From contig LSAX01000012.1 in NCBI GenBank assembly GCA_001557505.1, positions 868,001 to 932,000 of the forward strand: 64,000 bases of DNA. Direction: 5' to 3'. The first letter of the stretch is position 1. Every line of letters starts with the position of its first letter. Source of the DNA: Reticulascus tulasneorum (Eukaryota > Ascomycota > Sordariomycetes > Glomerellales > Reticulascaceae). The position numbers and the translations under genes are program-made. Shown piece by piece: positions 1 through 11,739 of the stretch. The notes beneath the pieces were generated by a model. That model was not told the origin of the DNA and made no database searches. It saw only the letters and a program-made list of their open reading frames with translations.

Positions 1-1522
1 TTTTTTGCTTGTTTGTCTGTCGAGGCAGGGGTACGATTTACCACAACGAGACCCGGCAGGCCGGGAAGGAAGAATATATTCGGCGAGCGCGGCCGCCCTA
101 TGCACGGCATCAATACTCGAGATCGAATGCCGAGGCGATGTCTTGTTGGCAGCGACACCCACCGGCCAATTGTAGCAGGTCAGTCTGCCCTCATCTCGAT
201 TCGCAGATTGCCTGCCAGTCTTACAGTTTGGTAGTGTCGAGCCACCTCCCTGGTCTTGCAATCCTTCCAAGGACCATGCGATCGAAGAAACGCCCCCAAG
301 GCAGTTCCTTGCGACGAGGGCATACTTTTCAACGCATGCGGTGAGTACTCGGAGCTCCGGTGGTCTCCACCATTGCAGCCAAGCCCAACTAAAACCCCTC
401 ACCCCGCGCCATGCCTCAGACCAAATAGTCTTGGCTGGCCGCCCGACGAGCGGGTGAGCAATGACGTTTACAGCATGCCGAATGCTCACGTGTAAGTATG
501 GCAATTATGTTTCAGCATCTTGGGCGACATCACGGTTGGGATTTTGCTGCCTGGAACTGCCCTACGTAAAGTGCCGCTGTGACCCCCAAGCAAGCCACCA
601 TACGAAAATAGATGTATAGTTCTGACTACGACCATTAAATGCTATCATTTCTACAAGAAATCCAGTTAGTAGATATAGGTTGGAACTTTAGTCTTGATTA
701 GAGTAATTAAAGGCGCCCCAAGCACAGCGGCGACGCCGCCATAACCCAGAAGGTTAGGTTGGGTGATGGATGGAATTGGGGGGGGTGGAACAACATCTTG
801 GGCGTTTGAACGCCCTCGGCGTCAGCCCGTCACCCGGTATCGGCCCAGTCTACGCGCTGTGGGAACAAACGATGTATGTCCTTTGGGCCATTTCCTTCAG
901 CTGCAGGCCCAATCTGCTACTACGTAGTACTATATTTTTTCTCATTGCTTCCCACAATTGAAAAGCATGGAATCACGGAATGACATGTGTAGTGCTTAGT
1001 TCAGCGACTAATATAGCTGGAGTGGGCAGAGAGCATTGTGTCGGGAAACACAAATAGTAAGAGTTTCCCGAAAACCCAGAAGGGGGGGTTTTCGGGAAAC
1101 TCTTCATCGGAAAACGTCTGACCTGGAATTTCCGACCTCTGGGTGCTTACATATCTGAGGTCTGCCAAGACGCCCGTGGATGGCAGGCAGATGTGGTCAG
1201 CCCAAGGGGATGGGATGCATGCAACCCTGAATTAGTGCCAGACTCAGCTGCCTCTAGGCCCATGCTTCGCGTGGCGTGGCGCCTGGCGTGACGCCCAATT
1301 GATTTCTACACACCAAAGGCACTATCTTAACATTTCCGAGGTCGTTGCATTTGTAGCGAGGATAGTTCCAGACCTCTCGTCCCTCATCGATGTCTTGGGC
1401 TATTATTCCTTTTCCTGAATTATACTCAGATTTGGATCAAAGGCAGTCGTTGAGACCAAGCCACCCGTCAGGATTCAAAAACTGGACGCCGACTCAAGCT
1501 AGGTTGGCTTGCCGAGGACACA
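1..1522. other. Non-coding stretch upstream of the Zn2Cys6 gene
   Basis: No convincing gene is visible; the open frames are short and lack recognisable motifs. A perfect 19-nt inverted repeat lies at 1059-1104 (listed separately). The last few hundred bases are presumably the promoter of the Zn2Cys6 factor. I see no tRNA or mobile element. Confidence 0.5.
1059..1104. repeat. Perfect 19-nt inverted repeat (hairpin)
   Basis: The arm at 1059-1077 (AAGAGTTTCCCGAAAACCC) is exactly complementary to the arm at 1086-1104, with an 8-nt loop. A related TCGGGAAACA lies just upstream at 1041-1050. The repeat is far from any gene end, so a terminator role is unlikely. It could be a small-RNA hairpin, the remnant of a short inverted-repeat element, or a protein-binding palindrome. 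Confidence 0.85.
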
Positions 1523-4076
1523 ATGCCAGCCAAACATATTGAAACGTCAAAGCAGTTGTCGTCATCCGCCAATAATCCGATGGTTCGACCTTATCGCTCT
1601 CACAAGTTTCCCGCGTGCGACTTTTGCCGTCGCCGCAAGGCTCGATGCTCTCGGCCCATTGGGAATGAGCCATGCCAACTCTGCCGGTTGCACAAGGTTG
1701 AATGCACCCAGGGAGTTGGTGTTCGCCGAGAGCAGCCAACCGAGAAGGAGCCTAATCCGAAAGCGCCACGGCGACTGAGTACTCATTCTAGTGCGGCATC
1801 ACAGCACGCTCTCAGCTGCCCTGATGTCTCCGGGTCGATGCATGCATCCCGTCAAGCAACTAGTCTTGGTCTTCCGGAGACGCCCCGGGACATCTGCTTG
1901 GAAGAAACAGGGGCATGTAGGATAGAGACTCTGAGTCAAGTCGACTATGAGTCCGACACTGCGCACTCCACGATCGATCAAGGGGGACTAAAGCGTGACA
2001 CCACGGAAAACCAGACGAACCACATAGTTGGTCCGGCAATTGCCCGTGATGTGCAACTGCTGGGACGGTGCCTCGCTCCTAGTGGATATCAAAACCTCGA
2101 GCTTAATTCATCTGCACGCTTAAACTCCTACAACGTGGTCTCCGACGACGAGCGAGACCCGATTGTCTATCTAAGGGTCCCTCGACAGCGGACCGTTATG
2201 CCCAAGAGAAACAACCTCCCAGGATTCAAACAATGTGAGACGATAGAGCGGATATTAGATCCTCTTCAACGCGACATGTTTAGCTTGTAAGTCGTCATTT
2301 TAGCTACTTTTTCTGGTTGTGTCTCGCATACTAAGGCTCTGGACAGGTACTTTGATGCTTTCCACCCTGCATTCCCTATACTAGATGAGAAGTCGGTTAC
2401 AGAGGCATATTACAAGGATAGTCTCCCATGCGCCTTGTTATGCGAGATCTATACAGTTTCTCTCGTGTCCTGGAACCAGTCCGCGGCCATATCAAGCACG
2501 GGCAGGCCTCGCCCGGATATCAAGTATATATGGATTCAAACCGTCAGCGCTTTGAACGAGGACTTCCTGTCTCCGGGCTTTTCAACAGTGCTCTCTTGTA
2601 TACTGGACTTGACCGGCCGACCCACCACAACCATGATATATAACTCGGTTAATGTGGGCAAGTGTGTTGCCCTTTCGAAAAGCCTCGGGCTGAACCGTGA
2701 CCCTACCGGATGGAGACTGGAGGAGCGGCAGAAGGACCTTAGGACACGAACTTGGTGGGGAGTATTGATTCACGACTGGTGGTATGTTACACTGTCAAGT
2801 ACCCCCAAGCCTGGATGCTAATGAAGTCCTCGAAGGTCAAGCCTTGCTCATGGGACCCCGCCACATATTCGGCCCTCCCAGTTTGACGTAAACCTGCCGA
2901 CACTGAATTCACTTTTGAGCAACGAGGAACCCTCGGTTACTCGTATATTCGGCGCAGAATGTTTCATCGCTCTGTGTCAATTGACAGAGATTCTAGGGAA
3001 TCTGCTACCATTGATTTACGATGCCAAATGCATAGAAACGAAAGACCCTATGAAGACCCTGCACTCGCTTGAGGCATCCCTCATTGCGTGGGAGGATGCT
3101 CTACCCGAATGGCTCAACCCGGCGAGCCCAGCATTTCAGCCTCAATCTCCTGGTGTATTGAACTTGCAGATATCTTTCCTGGCTGTTAAATTATGTCTAT
3201 TTAGAGTGTGTCTACTAGTAAGCATACCCTCCCCCCACCTCTCAGCTATCACGTTGCTAGCTTCTCTACAACTATTGATGCTCACATCATACTCAAGGAA
3301 GCATCCAAATGGGGCGGGTCCTCCACGTCCGATTTGAGCACGTTTTATCAAAGCCGGTGCCAAGACGTGGCGAAAAAGGTTTCTGATTTTGTCGTCTCGC
3401 TAGAAGGCGGGTACCTGTATGCATTTTGGCTGCCATGTAAGATCCCCGATCCATGTGTGTCGGCATGCCGCACTATGTAGGGTACTTTTCTCAGAGCAGT
3501 ATCCTACTATGCTCCATGTATAATGTGACCTTGGCTGATGCATTCATAGACGCCGCATATCACTTCGCCTCGGCCGCCACGATGCTCCTGCGGCGCGCGT
3601 TGGAGGCTGAGACTAACGCGGCAAGTCGTGATTGTGTTTTGAGCGCCGAGAAGATGATTCGTCACCTACGCAGGCTTAAAGACGACGCGGACTGGGACCT
3701 CGCAGATGTTTGTCTACGACAATGCGAGGAAGTGGCTGGTCACATGAGTGATAACAGCTACTTAGAGCTCCGAAGGCAGCAGATCCGAAGTTCCATGACT
3801 GTCAGTGAAGACTCGCATCTGACAATCGATCGGAGCACCCGAAACTCGGATAATCTTCACACACGTGGTGAGAAATTACGCAGGGAAACTCACACCAATC
3901 AGGCAGCGCTTGATATGCGCACGCAAATAATGCTCTCTGGACTCTCATTTACTGCATTTGACAACGGCGTGCCACCCGTAGACCCAAGCCTGTTCTGGAA
4001 CGGTGGTTGGCATGTACCAATCTCGGACCCGTGGTTGGTTCCAGGACTTGATGAGGCCGGCAATTATAATCTTTGA
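1523..4076 (+). CDS. Zn2Cys6 fungal-specific transcription factor
   Basis: This is a nuclear DNA-binding regulator of the Gal4 type. My model has five exons: 1523-2286, 2347-2781, 2836-3207, 3261-3436 and 3550-4076, giving 757 aa with all phases consistent. The zinc cluster is near the N-terminus: Cys 32, 35, 42, 51, 54 and 61 follow the C-x2-C-x6-C-x8-C-x2-C-x6-C pattern, with the basic stretch RRRKAR. A middle region beginning YFDAFHPAFPILDE, with RTWWG and AHGTPPHI further on, matches the fungal-specific transcription factor domain that usually follows the cluster. The third intron is the least certain because I chose a GTGTCT donor to keep the frame. Target genes cannot be read from the sequence. 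The nearest genes encode secreted proteins, so control of them is possible but only inferred. Confidence 0.9.
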
Positions 4077-5486
4077 AAGAACGTGGTCGACAGGCGTTTG
4101 CCTAGCGAGTATTCTACCTGGGAGTTGTGGGTCGGCTCTTTGGCACATGGCAATTGGATTACGCGTGGGAGTTATGTACTTGGAAAGAATACGGCAGCCG
4201 GCGATAAATGACAGGGTGGCTGAGACCTTGGATAACCTTGATTATCAGTATAAATATAAGCTCCAATGTAACTTTAAAGATCAAGCTGAGTGTTGTGGTC
4301 TGGGCTGCATCCTTATTCCAGGTGGGCTCAACCTAAGTAGGAATCTTCAATTATTGGAGAGCAGATATTATCAGCGACATAGTCTGTCAAAAGTGAAGCT
4401 CCTCCGGAGACTGGTATCGCGGAAAGGGCGAGAACAGGGATGGACTGGAGGTTCATTTTGTCACTCGGGAGCTTCTATAAGCTGTCCTGTGAAAGAAATT
4501 TAAGACGAGATTCTTTAACAACCTGAAGAATGATACAAAATGTCCAATCAGCCTTATATGTAGTTTAATCCCTGCTTGCGCCACAAGAAAACCTTCGATC
4601 ATGCCAGGAGGCTCTGCGACCATGATGACGTTGGACGGCTACTCACCCTGAAAGGGTGTGGAAGGCTACACAAAGCCAGCCCTGAATAAATTGGCATTCT
4701 TTCGCTTGGGGCTCACGTCAGACTTCCCAGATGGAGCCGCTTAAGCGAAGGTCTCGTAGCACAGGTGTGGAGATTAGAAATATCTGGTAATGGATGCGAA
4801 CAGTATGAAATGTGACCGAGAGGATCGTAGAGTGATTCGACGATGTTTGGAGAAGTGTTGAAGAGAAAACTCGATATTGCGAGATTTTGTTCACCAAAGG
4901 ACGGGGGTTTCTTGATGACAGCAATACAACTTGTCGCCGACCATTTTACGTCCGCCTAGAAAGAATGCAAACAGAGCTGTTGTTGCGACGATAACAGCGA
5001 AAAGAGGGACAGCACAACAATTATGATGCATGCTGCAAAGGGAGAGAAGCACCTCTTGATCGGCTGACGAGCCACAAGTCGTTGCATGGCGGCGTGGGTG
5101 CGGCAAACGCCCCCGTGGGTTTAGCTTAGTCGAACTTCATATTGCTGCCCCAATTATGGAATATAGGCATACGAGATGTTGAGAGATTCAAAGGCTGCAG
5201 TTTTCCGAGTAGTCGCATTTGAATTCGTGATGGAAGCTGGATGAGTGTCACTGGCAAAGCTCACCCTAATTTCACTTCCGAGCGGGCTGGAAGATTGCAG
5301 AAGTCTTTTAACTATCCATTCTTTCCTGTATATTCGGGCTTTCTAGAAGAATAATCTGCATTTATCGGGCTAACTATCCTATAAGCTTTATTTCATCATA
5401 GTACAAGAACTGGATGGAATAGTCCACCGTCATCTACAACTCGACCCCCGCATCGATGAAATAACTCTCCTTGGGAAATTGAACAC
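4077..5486. other. Intergenic stretch
   Basis: This lies between the stop codons of two convergent genes. Frames on both strands are short; one minus-strand frame near 5106-4891 has a hydrophobic segment but no family resemblance. I see no RNA gene or repeat. Confidence 0.4.
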
Positions 5487-6190
5487 TTAGATGTAGTAGT
5501 AAATCTTTTGGCAACTGTGATTGTCGTAGGACCGCCCGTTGTCCTTGTTATCCTTGAAACCAGCAAAGCTCCGGAATCCGTTTGATCCAGATCTAAGCAA
5601 CCAGATACGTCAGTGGCAGTAAGGTAGCTTTTGAGAAACCCTACAGTTCCATTTCGCCCTCTGAAGTAAAGTGACTTTTGGGTGTGTGGTAGAGGTTGTG
5701 GAAAAGATTAAGAAAGGCTTTGGAAAGACTTACCCAATTGGAGAATAATCAGGCTTGGTTTGCGCATCGGACGGGATATTCCAGCTGAAGGTCACGCCGC
5801 CGGGGAACGTACACGACTGACCGGAGCCTTCCCAGATATGATATCGCTCTTCAACATTTGACCGCCCCACAATACAGACATCGTTAGACGGGGGAGTTTG
5901 GCCAATTCTGCTGCAATCCTCATCGTTCGCGCAGTACTGTTCGAATGGAAGACAGACATCAGTATTTTTCAGACGAATATACCATCAGTAGGTCAACTTA
6001 CTACCGCAATCGAGAGCCAGGTCTGACCAGACCCAGCGGCACCATATGGTCTGCAGTTAAAGAGGTGGATACCCTCACCTCTTTTGGCAAGCTTAGCCAA
6101 AGCCGTCTTATCGGCTTCCATCTCGGTCGGAACGGCAAAGGCGGCCTGAAAGAGGAGAGCTGCAGTGGCAACAAGCTTTAAATTAAGCAT
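5487..6190 (-). CDS. Small secreted Cys-containing protein (effector-like)
   Basis: Three exons (6190-6002, 5936-5734, 5592-5487) encode 165 aa. Residues 1-19 form a clear signal peptide ending AAFA, followed by a short propeptide with a Kex2-type Lys-Arg at about 36-37. The mature part begins GEGIHLFNC and has six cysteines, enough for three disulfides. No enzyme motif is visible. Both introns have GTAAGT donors and the reading frame closes exactly. Size, secretion and cysteine content fit the broad class of fungal secreted effectors or small antimicrobial proteins, but I do not recognise a characterised family. A TATA-like run lies about 95 bp upstream. The start is the first ATG, directly before the hydrophobic segment. 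Confidence 0.8.
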
Positions 6191-7941
6191 TTTAGATGAT
6201 TTAATCTCACTAAACTTTTTCTTCTTGCGCGGGGTGTCTGGTCTTATCTGGACAGTGCATAGCCTAGGGAGAGAACACAACCATATATATGTGTCCGTCC
6301 CAGGGCAACGAACCCCATTCGCGACCCAACCCGCTTCCTTGTGGACATTGGATACTTGCCATCTTAGTCATACCGTTTACGTCCAGGGAGATCATAGTTG
6401 CATCGTTTTTGTCGCCGTACTCTCGCAAAAGTGTAATGGGTCGGCCGCATGGGATGTTTGTGCTCACCGCAGCATATCCACATAAGCGCTGCCCCTGTCT
6501 CCGATTTGTGGGTTGCCGACTTGCCCAAACTCGGAGCTCTGGTCTGTTGGTGAACTTATGGAGGCGTAATCGTCATTACAGTTGCAGGCTACCGCGTAGG
6601 AGAGAGACCCCGTTGACTCAATGCGTTGGATTTGACCTTATTCCATGCAGTTGAGGACCTGAATCGGGTAGTTCGAGAGTTCGTGTCCAAACTTACGCCT
6701 CAGTCTAAGAGTGTCTGACGTGAGAAAGCTCTTGCCCGAGACGTAAAAAGGACGGATCATGCTAGATCAGAAAGGTGCCTACCATCAACCGGGCATCGGA
6801 AAACCGGGAAACTGGAAAATTCTTGGGGGTTTTCAAATCTGCCCAGTCAGATTGTGGTGTCAGCTGTCCCCGCTCCCACCGCTTTACATTAAACAACACG
6901 GAACTTTTCTGGACCTAGATCGGTAGCACTTTGCAGTTACGAGGCTGAGGAACTCTGCATATTGCTTAGACGACTCGCTTAACAGGGTTCGTAGTGTCAT
7001 AATGAGCTAGCCATATCTACGCGGGTACGTAAACTTAATTAGCTCGCTGACGATGTAGTGAACACGTGAGGCCTCGGCTCAAGACGGTCTGATCTTTATT
7101 ATACTGGAGGAAGTTTAAACCCCTGGGAATCGTAATGATAACCAAGGCTGCTTCCGAGGAGCGACCCTTCCAACCTCAGCCCCAGCTCCCGCTCCGCCTC
7201 TTGGATCAGGCAGTAGCGATGTTTAGCTCATCTCCGAATGGGTCCTTTATGACACGTCCATTTGGGCGCGAAGGAAAGGCTACGTTGCTTGTGAACATGA
7301 AATTGAGGTCATCTTGATACATGGCGCATTCACAGGCAGAGGTGTTACTGAAGATTGCAGTGGGGGACGGGAGGGGACCAATGCTGGAGTTATGATTCTA
7401 GTTATCACTTACAACACTGGGCATGAAAGCGGCGAGCTCGACTTTCAATCTTTCTGCCGTTTGTGGACCTACCCCCGTGAGCTTCGAGTTGTCCAAGCCA
7501 CAGCATAGGCATAAATTAGAAGTTTGTTCGTGTCGCTCTGATAGATAAACAACCGTTGAAAAGTGAGGCACTAGAATCCTTTTGCTCAAGCTAGCCGAAA
7601 TGGATAATCACAGTTACTTCACTAACGCAAAAGACCAAATTATAACTCTGGAGGACTATCGGGATTTACATGTCCCATAGCCCAAAGCGGCAGGCGCATT
7701 CTCTATGAAGTATCCGACATGTAGTATCATGACCATACCCGGCAAGGACGTGCGGACAAAGTGAGAAAGTGGCAAGGTGATGAAAAGAGGGTGTCTACAA
7801 CAGCACGAAGGAGAGCTGGAGGTGAGACCCCAATTACTAAATAAAAAAAAAGCTAGATGCCAGGTCATCGACATGTAATGGGATAAGGAGATTGTACGTT
7901 CTTGACACCCTCAGCCGTAGCTATCCCCGCGTCGTGCACTC
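6191..7941. other. Intergenic stretch
   Basis: Apart from the TATA-like run near 6284 I see no supported feature. Open frames up to about 120 codons occur on both strands but carry no motif, signal peptide or plausible exon chain. Confidence 0.4.
6284..6290 (-). promoter_or_regulatory. TATA-like box of the small secreted protein gene
   Basis: TATATAT lies about 95 bp upstream of the start codon at 6190, a plausible distance for a fungal TATA element. Inferred from position only. Confidence 0.35.
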
Positions 7942-10081
7942 TCATTTACATACTAAACCTCCGCAGTTCGCATTACACCAAGCGCCACAAGGTACAAAGC
8001 CGCAGCAGTCGGCGCGGCAGTTCAGTTTGTCGATGTCCAGACCAGGAAACGTGCAGACGAGATCCCACGATTCTGGCTGCGTTTTCCAGGTGACGCGAAC
8101 GCCGATGGGCCCACCGGAGTATCTGATGACCGAGCCGCTGCTCATGCAGTCGATCTGGGATGAGTCGCCAGTCTGAATAAAGGACTCCCACTCGAAGCCA
8201 TCACGCGGTGGACTGAGGTACTTAAATCCCCACTGCACGGGGGTATGGTCACCGTCGCAGTGGGTAAAATTTGCGAGCAGCGATGTCTGGCCGGAGTCCC
8301 ACGTGGCAAATCCTGTGCCCTTGACGGTGTAAGAGACTGCACTAGACCCAGACTTGAGAATTCCATGAACTTCGGCTGCCGTCCGCTTGGCTGGAGGCCA
8401 GAGGCGACCAGTTGCAAGCGGAATGACGCTATAGGTCCAATCATGGACGCGGAATGAGCCACCAAATACCCACTTTAAGGGATTGCCGGGGGTGATGCAC
8501 TGCTGATTCATGTTGGTAAAGGACTCGATACACTCAGACGTTTTCCAACTCGCCGCCGTAGGGCGCGTCGAATGCGCGTATACGGCCCCAAGCCGGACAT
8601 TATCTGGGGTGTTACCATACGATTCAACGAGCATCGAAAACGGTGTGCCGCCCTGTCCCCGGGAGACAGCCAGACCAACCGCTTCGCAGAATGGTACAAT
8701 ACGATCCTTGACGGAGAACCACGATGCGTATGGTCGGTACGAACTTGGCAGGCCCACACAAGTCGGCTCGTCTGCCTGGCAGCCGGGACCTGGCACGCCG
8801 AGCTGCTGGGCCCGTAGGATCCGGATTTCGTTGAGGCCATATGTCATCATTGTCGTGTGTCCCAGCAGCGTCGGGTGGAACATCTTGCCATACCTGTCGG
8901 GGACACTCATGCTCCCTGAGGGACAGTTAGGTTGCGTGATGGCGCGCGGCTTTAGGGGTAGCACCGCCCTCGCGGTTTCGTTAGCGACAAAAGCGGCTAA
9001 CTCTCTAGCGTCCTTTTGCCTTTGCATCTCGAACTTTACTTCGCCATGGTCTTCTTCCATTTCATCGATGCTGCGTTTCTTCCTTAAGAATAAGTTCTCG
9101 GGAATTACGTTGGTGTTGAGCTTGAAGAACTGGAGTTCGCGGGTGGTAGCGCCATGGTTGAAAGGGTTGGGGTCTTGACCCTCCTCGCAGAACCGGCCCT
9201 TGACGATGGCAGGCCAGGCATCCCAGTTAGCGAAGCCGATCTTGACGTGAGTCTGCAAGGCCATACGTTCGACAGCGCTAGAGATGGCGCCGTTTGTCTG
9301 GATCACTAAGTCGTTCAATGTGGCCCGTAACCCGCGTGACAATGGCAGCTGGCTCTCTGGCGGGGCAATCGTCCAGTCCTCGCGTGTGCAGTGGTCTGTT
9401 TCGGCGTCAAAGAATTGCGCGTACGATAGTAATAAGATGATGCCGTTAGGCCGCATCTTCGGGATCAGCTCATCAATTAGCGTCCGCACGTTCTCCTCGA
9501 AGTATGTATCAAGTCCTGACTGTGCTAGCCGAATTACCTCGCTGCAACCCTGTTCGGTGGCACCGGGGGAGAGAATGCAATGCAAGAGAAGACTGTTCTA
9601 CGACTCAGGTCAGTATATTCTATTCATCTTCTTTTTTTTAACCTCTTTTCTTCCTCTCTTAGCTTGGGAGTAACGATGAGTGATAAGATCGAACACACAG
9701 AGAAGAAAGAAAAGGCAAAAAGAAACTCACTAGGCATAGGTCGTTTCCACCGGCAGTCATAACAGCTAGATCCAGGTCTCCAGGCAGTCGGTGGATCTGC
9801 TGTAGGATGTCGGGCGTCTTATCCCCTGAGCAGGCATAGTTATACGTTTGCTGCAGGGCAGAGAACCGGCGTGACATCATGACAGCCCACGAGCCGTCGT
9901 AGCGACTGCAAGTCGTGTCGATAACGCTTCCAGAACCTATGCCGGCCGTATAGCTGTCTCCTAAGATGGCTAACCTCTTGACCCAGGTGAAATCATCATA
10001 GTCCTGCTGCGAGTAGGTGTAGCTAATAAACGTAAGAAGAAGGCTGAGCCTCCACACGAGCCAAGAGAGATAACCAGTCAT
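7942..10081 (-). CDS. Secreted SGNH/GDSL hydrolase with C-terminal Cys-rich domain
   Basis: Two exons (10081-9731 and 9597-7942) encode 668 aa. The first ~24 residues are a hydrophobic signal peptide. SGNH block I is GDSYTAGIGSG with the nucleophile Ser at about 43; a GGNDLC block follows at about 111, and FHPTLLGH near residue 360 supplies the catalytic His. These motifs mark an esterase/lipase-type hydrolase acting outside the cell. After about residue 400 there is a second domain of about 250 aa that I cannot name. It contains the block GTPFSMLVESYGNTPDN and ends in a cysteine cluster (CRADCCGFVPCG and following). The intron acceptor that keeps the frame is TAG before AACAGT. A 44-bp stretch of this gene has a diverged copy at 22030-22073. 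Substrate unknown. Confidence 0.88.
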
Positions 10082-11739
10082 GATGTAGCACTACTGGTAG
10101 TAAGGAGTGAGTAGTTTCGATTGAGCATGGGCTGTTGAGTTACCGTGAGAGAAGAGCGCTCTAAGGCTCTGCTCAGAGGCTGGGAAAGAAGATGAGAGAA
10201 TGAATGAAGAGGGGAAAGGAAGGCGGGGAGGGCGAGAAGGAAGAGTAGATTCACTGAGAGGAAGGAGATAGGCGGACTGAGTCTTGCCCCTGTTGGTGAG
10301 AGCTAAAAAACCCAGTTGCAATATAAGGTGCTGCCTCCAAGGAGCTGATCATGAGAACGCCTTGAGGTGTCGATGCTGGGATCTTGTCTATAGTTCTCAC
10401 GAGATATTCATCCGCCAACATCTCATGCGGGGACTTGGTGATATGGGGCTAAAGGAGGCAAGTCGCAGCCCATATCGTCTGACGAATACTTGGCAAATGG
10501 CTCTGAAGACAAGATAGGGTGTAAGACCAGCACTCCGTTGTTGTCAGAAACCAAGCAATGAAGCTGCACAAGTCAAATAATACCGACAGTAGGTACACTT
10601 CTAATTCGGGGCTTTTTCGTGCAGGTCGAGACAGCCATGTCGAAAGTCCATGCCAAGTTCGTCGTGTATCCGCCCCCTCCGCCGAACCACTTTATATCGA
10701 GTCCGATATTATCACAAGGCTGTGCTTATGTTAAATTAATGCCGTATAAAGGATAACGCAGAATCTACAAAATTGGATTGTCTTTTTGCACTGCGTTGCA
10801 ATCAGTAGATCCGACGGCTTACTGTACCAATAGGACTAATAATGCACGGGCTGCCATGATCGTGTGCTTGATTTCCGGGAACCATGTGGGAGTTTTCCGC
10901 TGGCACCAATCCAGGCCTCGGCCCTGGCAGGGGCGTGTCCGGAGTATGCTAGGGGCGCCAAGAGGCGGGTGGAGGTGGGCGTGTTCATAGAGCTCCCGAG
11001 GGTCTGGAAGGCGGCTTGGTCCGACGTCTGCTGTGGGGTGGTAGTTGGCCGGCCCTGGGCGGGCTCTGCGCGGAGCCTCTGCAGCGTTGACTTTTCCGAT
11101 GGCGTATACGGTAAGGTAGTAATCCTTTGGACCACTATTTTTATCCATGCACTGATTGGTGTACCTCTTCCATCTAAGTTCCCTTAAACCCTACATGACC
11201 CCTGGAAACCCTTGTACTACGTAGTACACCAGCCTTCCATTCCCACCCATCAAAGCTGCCGTAAGCCATGTGGTCCGAAGTGCCTTTACCCGTTGCCCCG
11301 TGGTTCCTGGCCCGTCTTTACACCCGCCCTCCACCGTCTGCCTACCCACTTCACGCCAATCCGGTGTTCAGGGTAACTCGGAATGTGTTCAATTGGCATG
11401 TAGACATGGCGGGGTTGTGATAACTTACGTGAGAGTATGGTTGACCTTCGTCTATTGCTCCACCTCTAGCCAAGAGGGTGATGGTTCATGTTATCAGAGG
11501 CATATTCTGCATGCATGTCATTTTAACTGTCATGATGACATCTAGTCCTTCCCCCTTGCAAGAAGGATATTCGGGGCGTCCAAGTCCATAACCCATCTAC
11601 ACACCAACCCATCCGAACTTCGCAACTAGTCTTCCTCCCGTTCCATTTCTTCACTTTGAGACGACGTTCGGTTGTCCCTGTTGTCTCTTGCTTCATTTTT
11701 GTCTCCCGACATCGTCAAGCCGATTACTTTACTGCAGTG
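10082..11739. other. Intergenic stretch, divergent promoter
   Basis: This separates the SGNH gene (minus) from the chitinase gene (plus). Positions 10135-10265 are purine-rich on the plus strand, a pyrimidine tract on the minus strand as is common in fungal 5' leaders. The frames around 10819-11187 are long on both strands but GC-driven and without motifs. Confidence 0.4.

Noticed and set aside
4003..4503. 166-aa frame downstream of the Zn2Cys6 gene
   Set aside because: It overlaps the end of that gene in another frame and its composition looks non-coding.
10819..11187. Overlapping 100-aa frames on both strands
   Set aside because: Explained by high GC with few stops; no motif on either strand.
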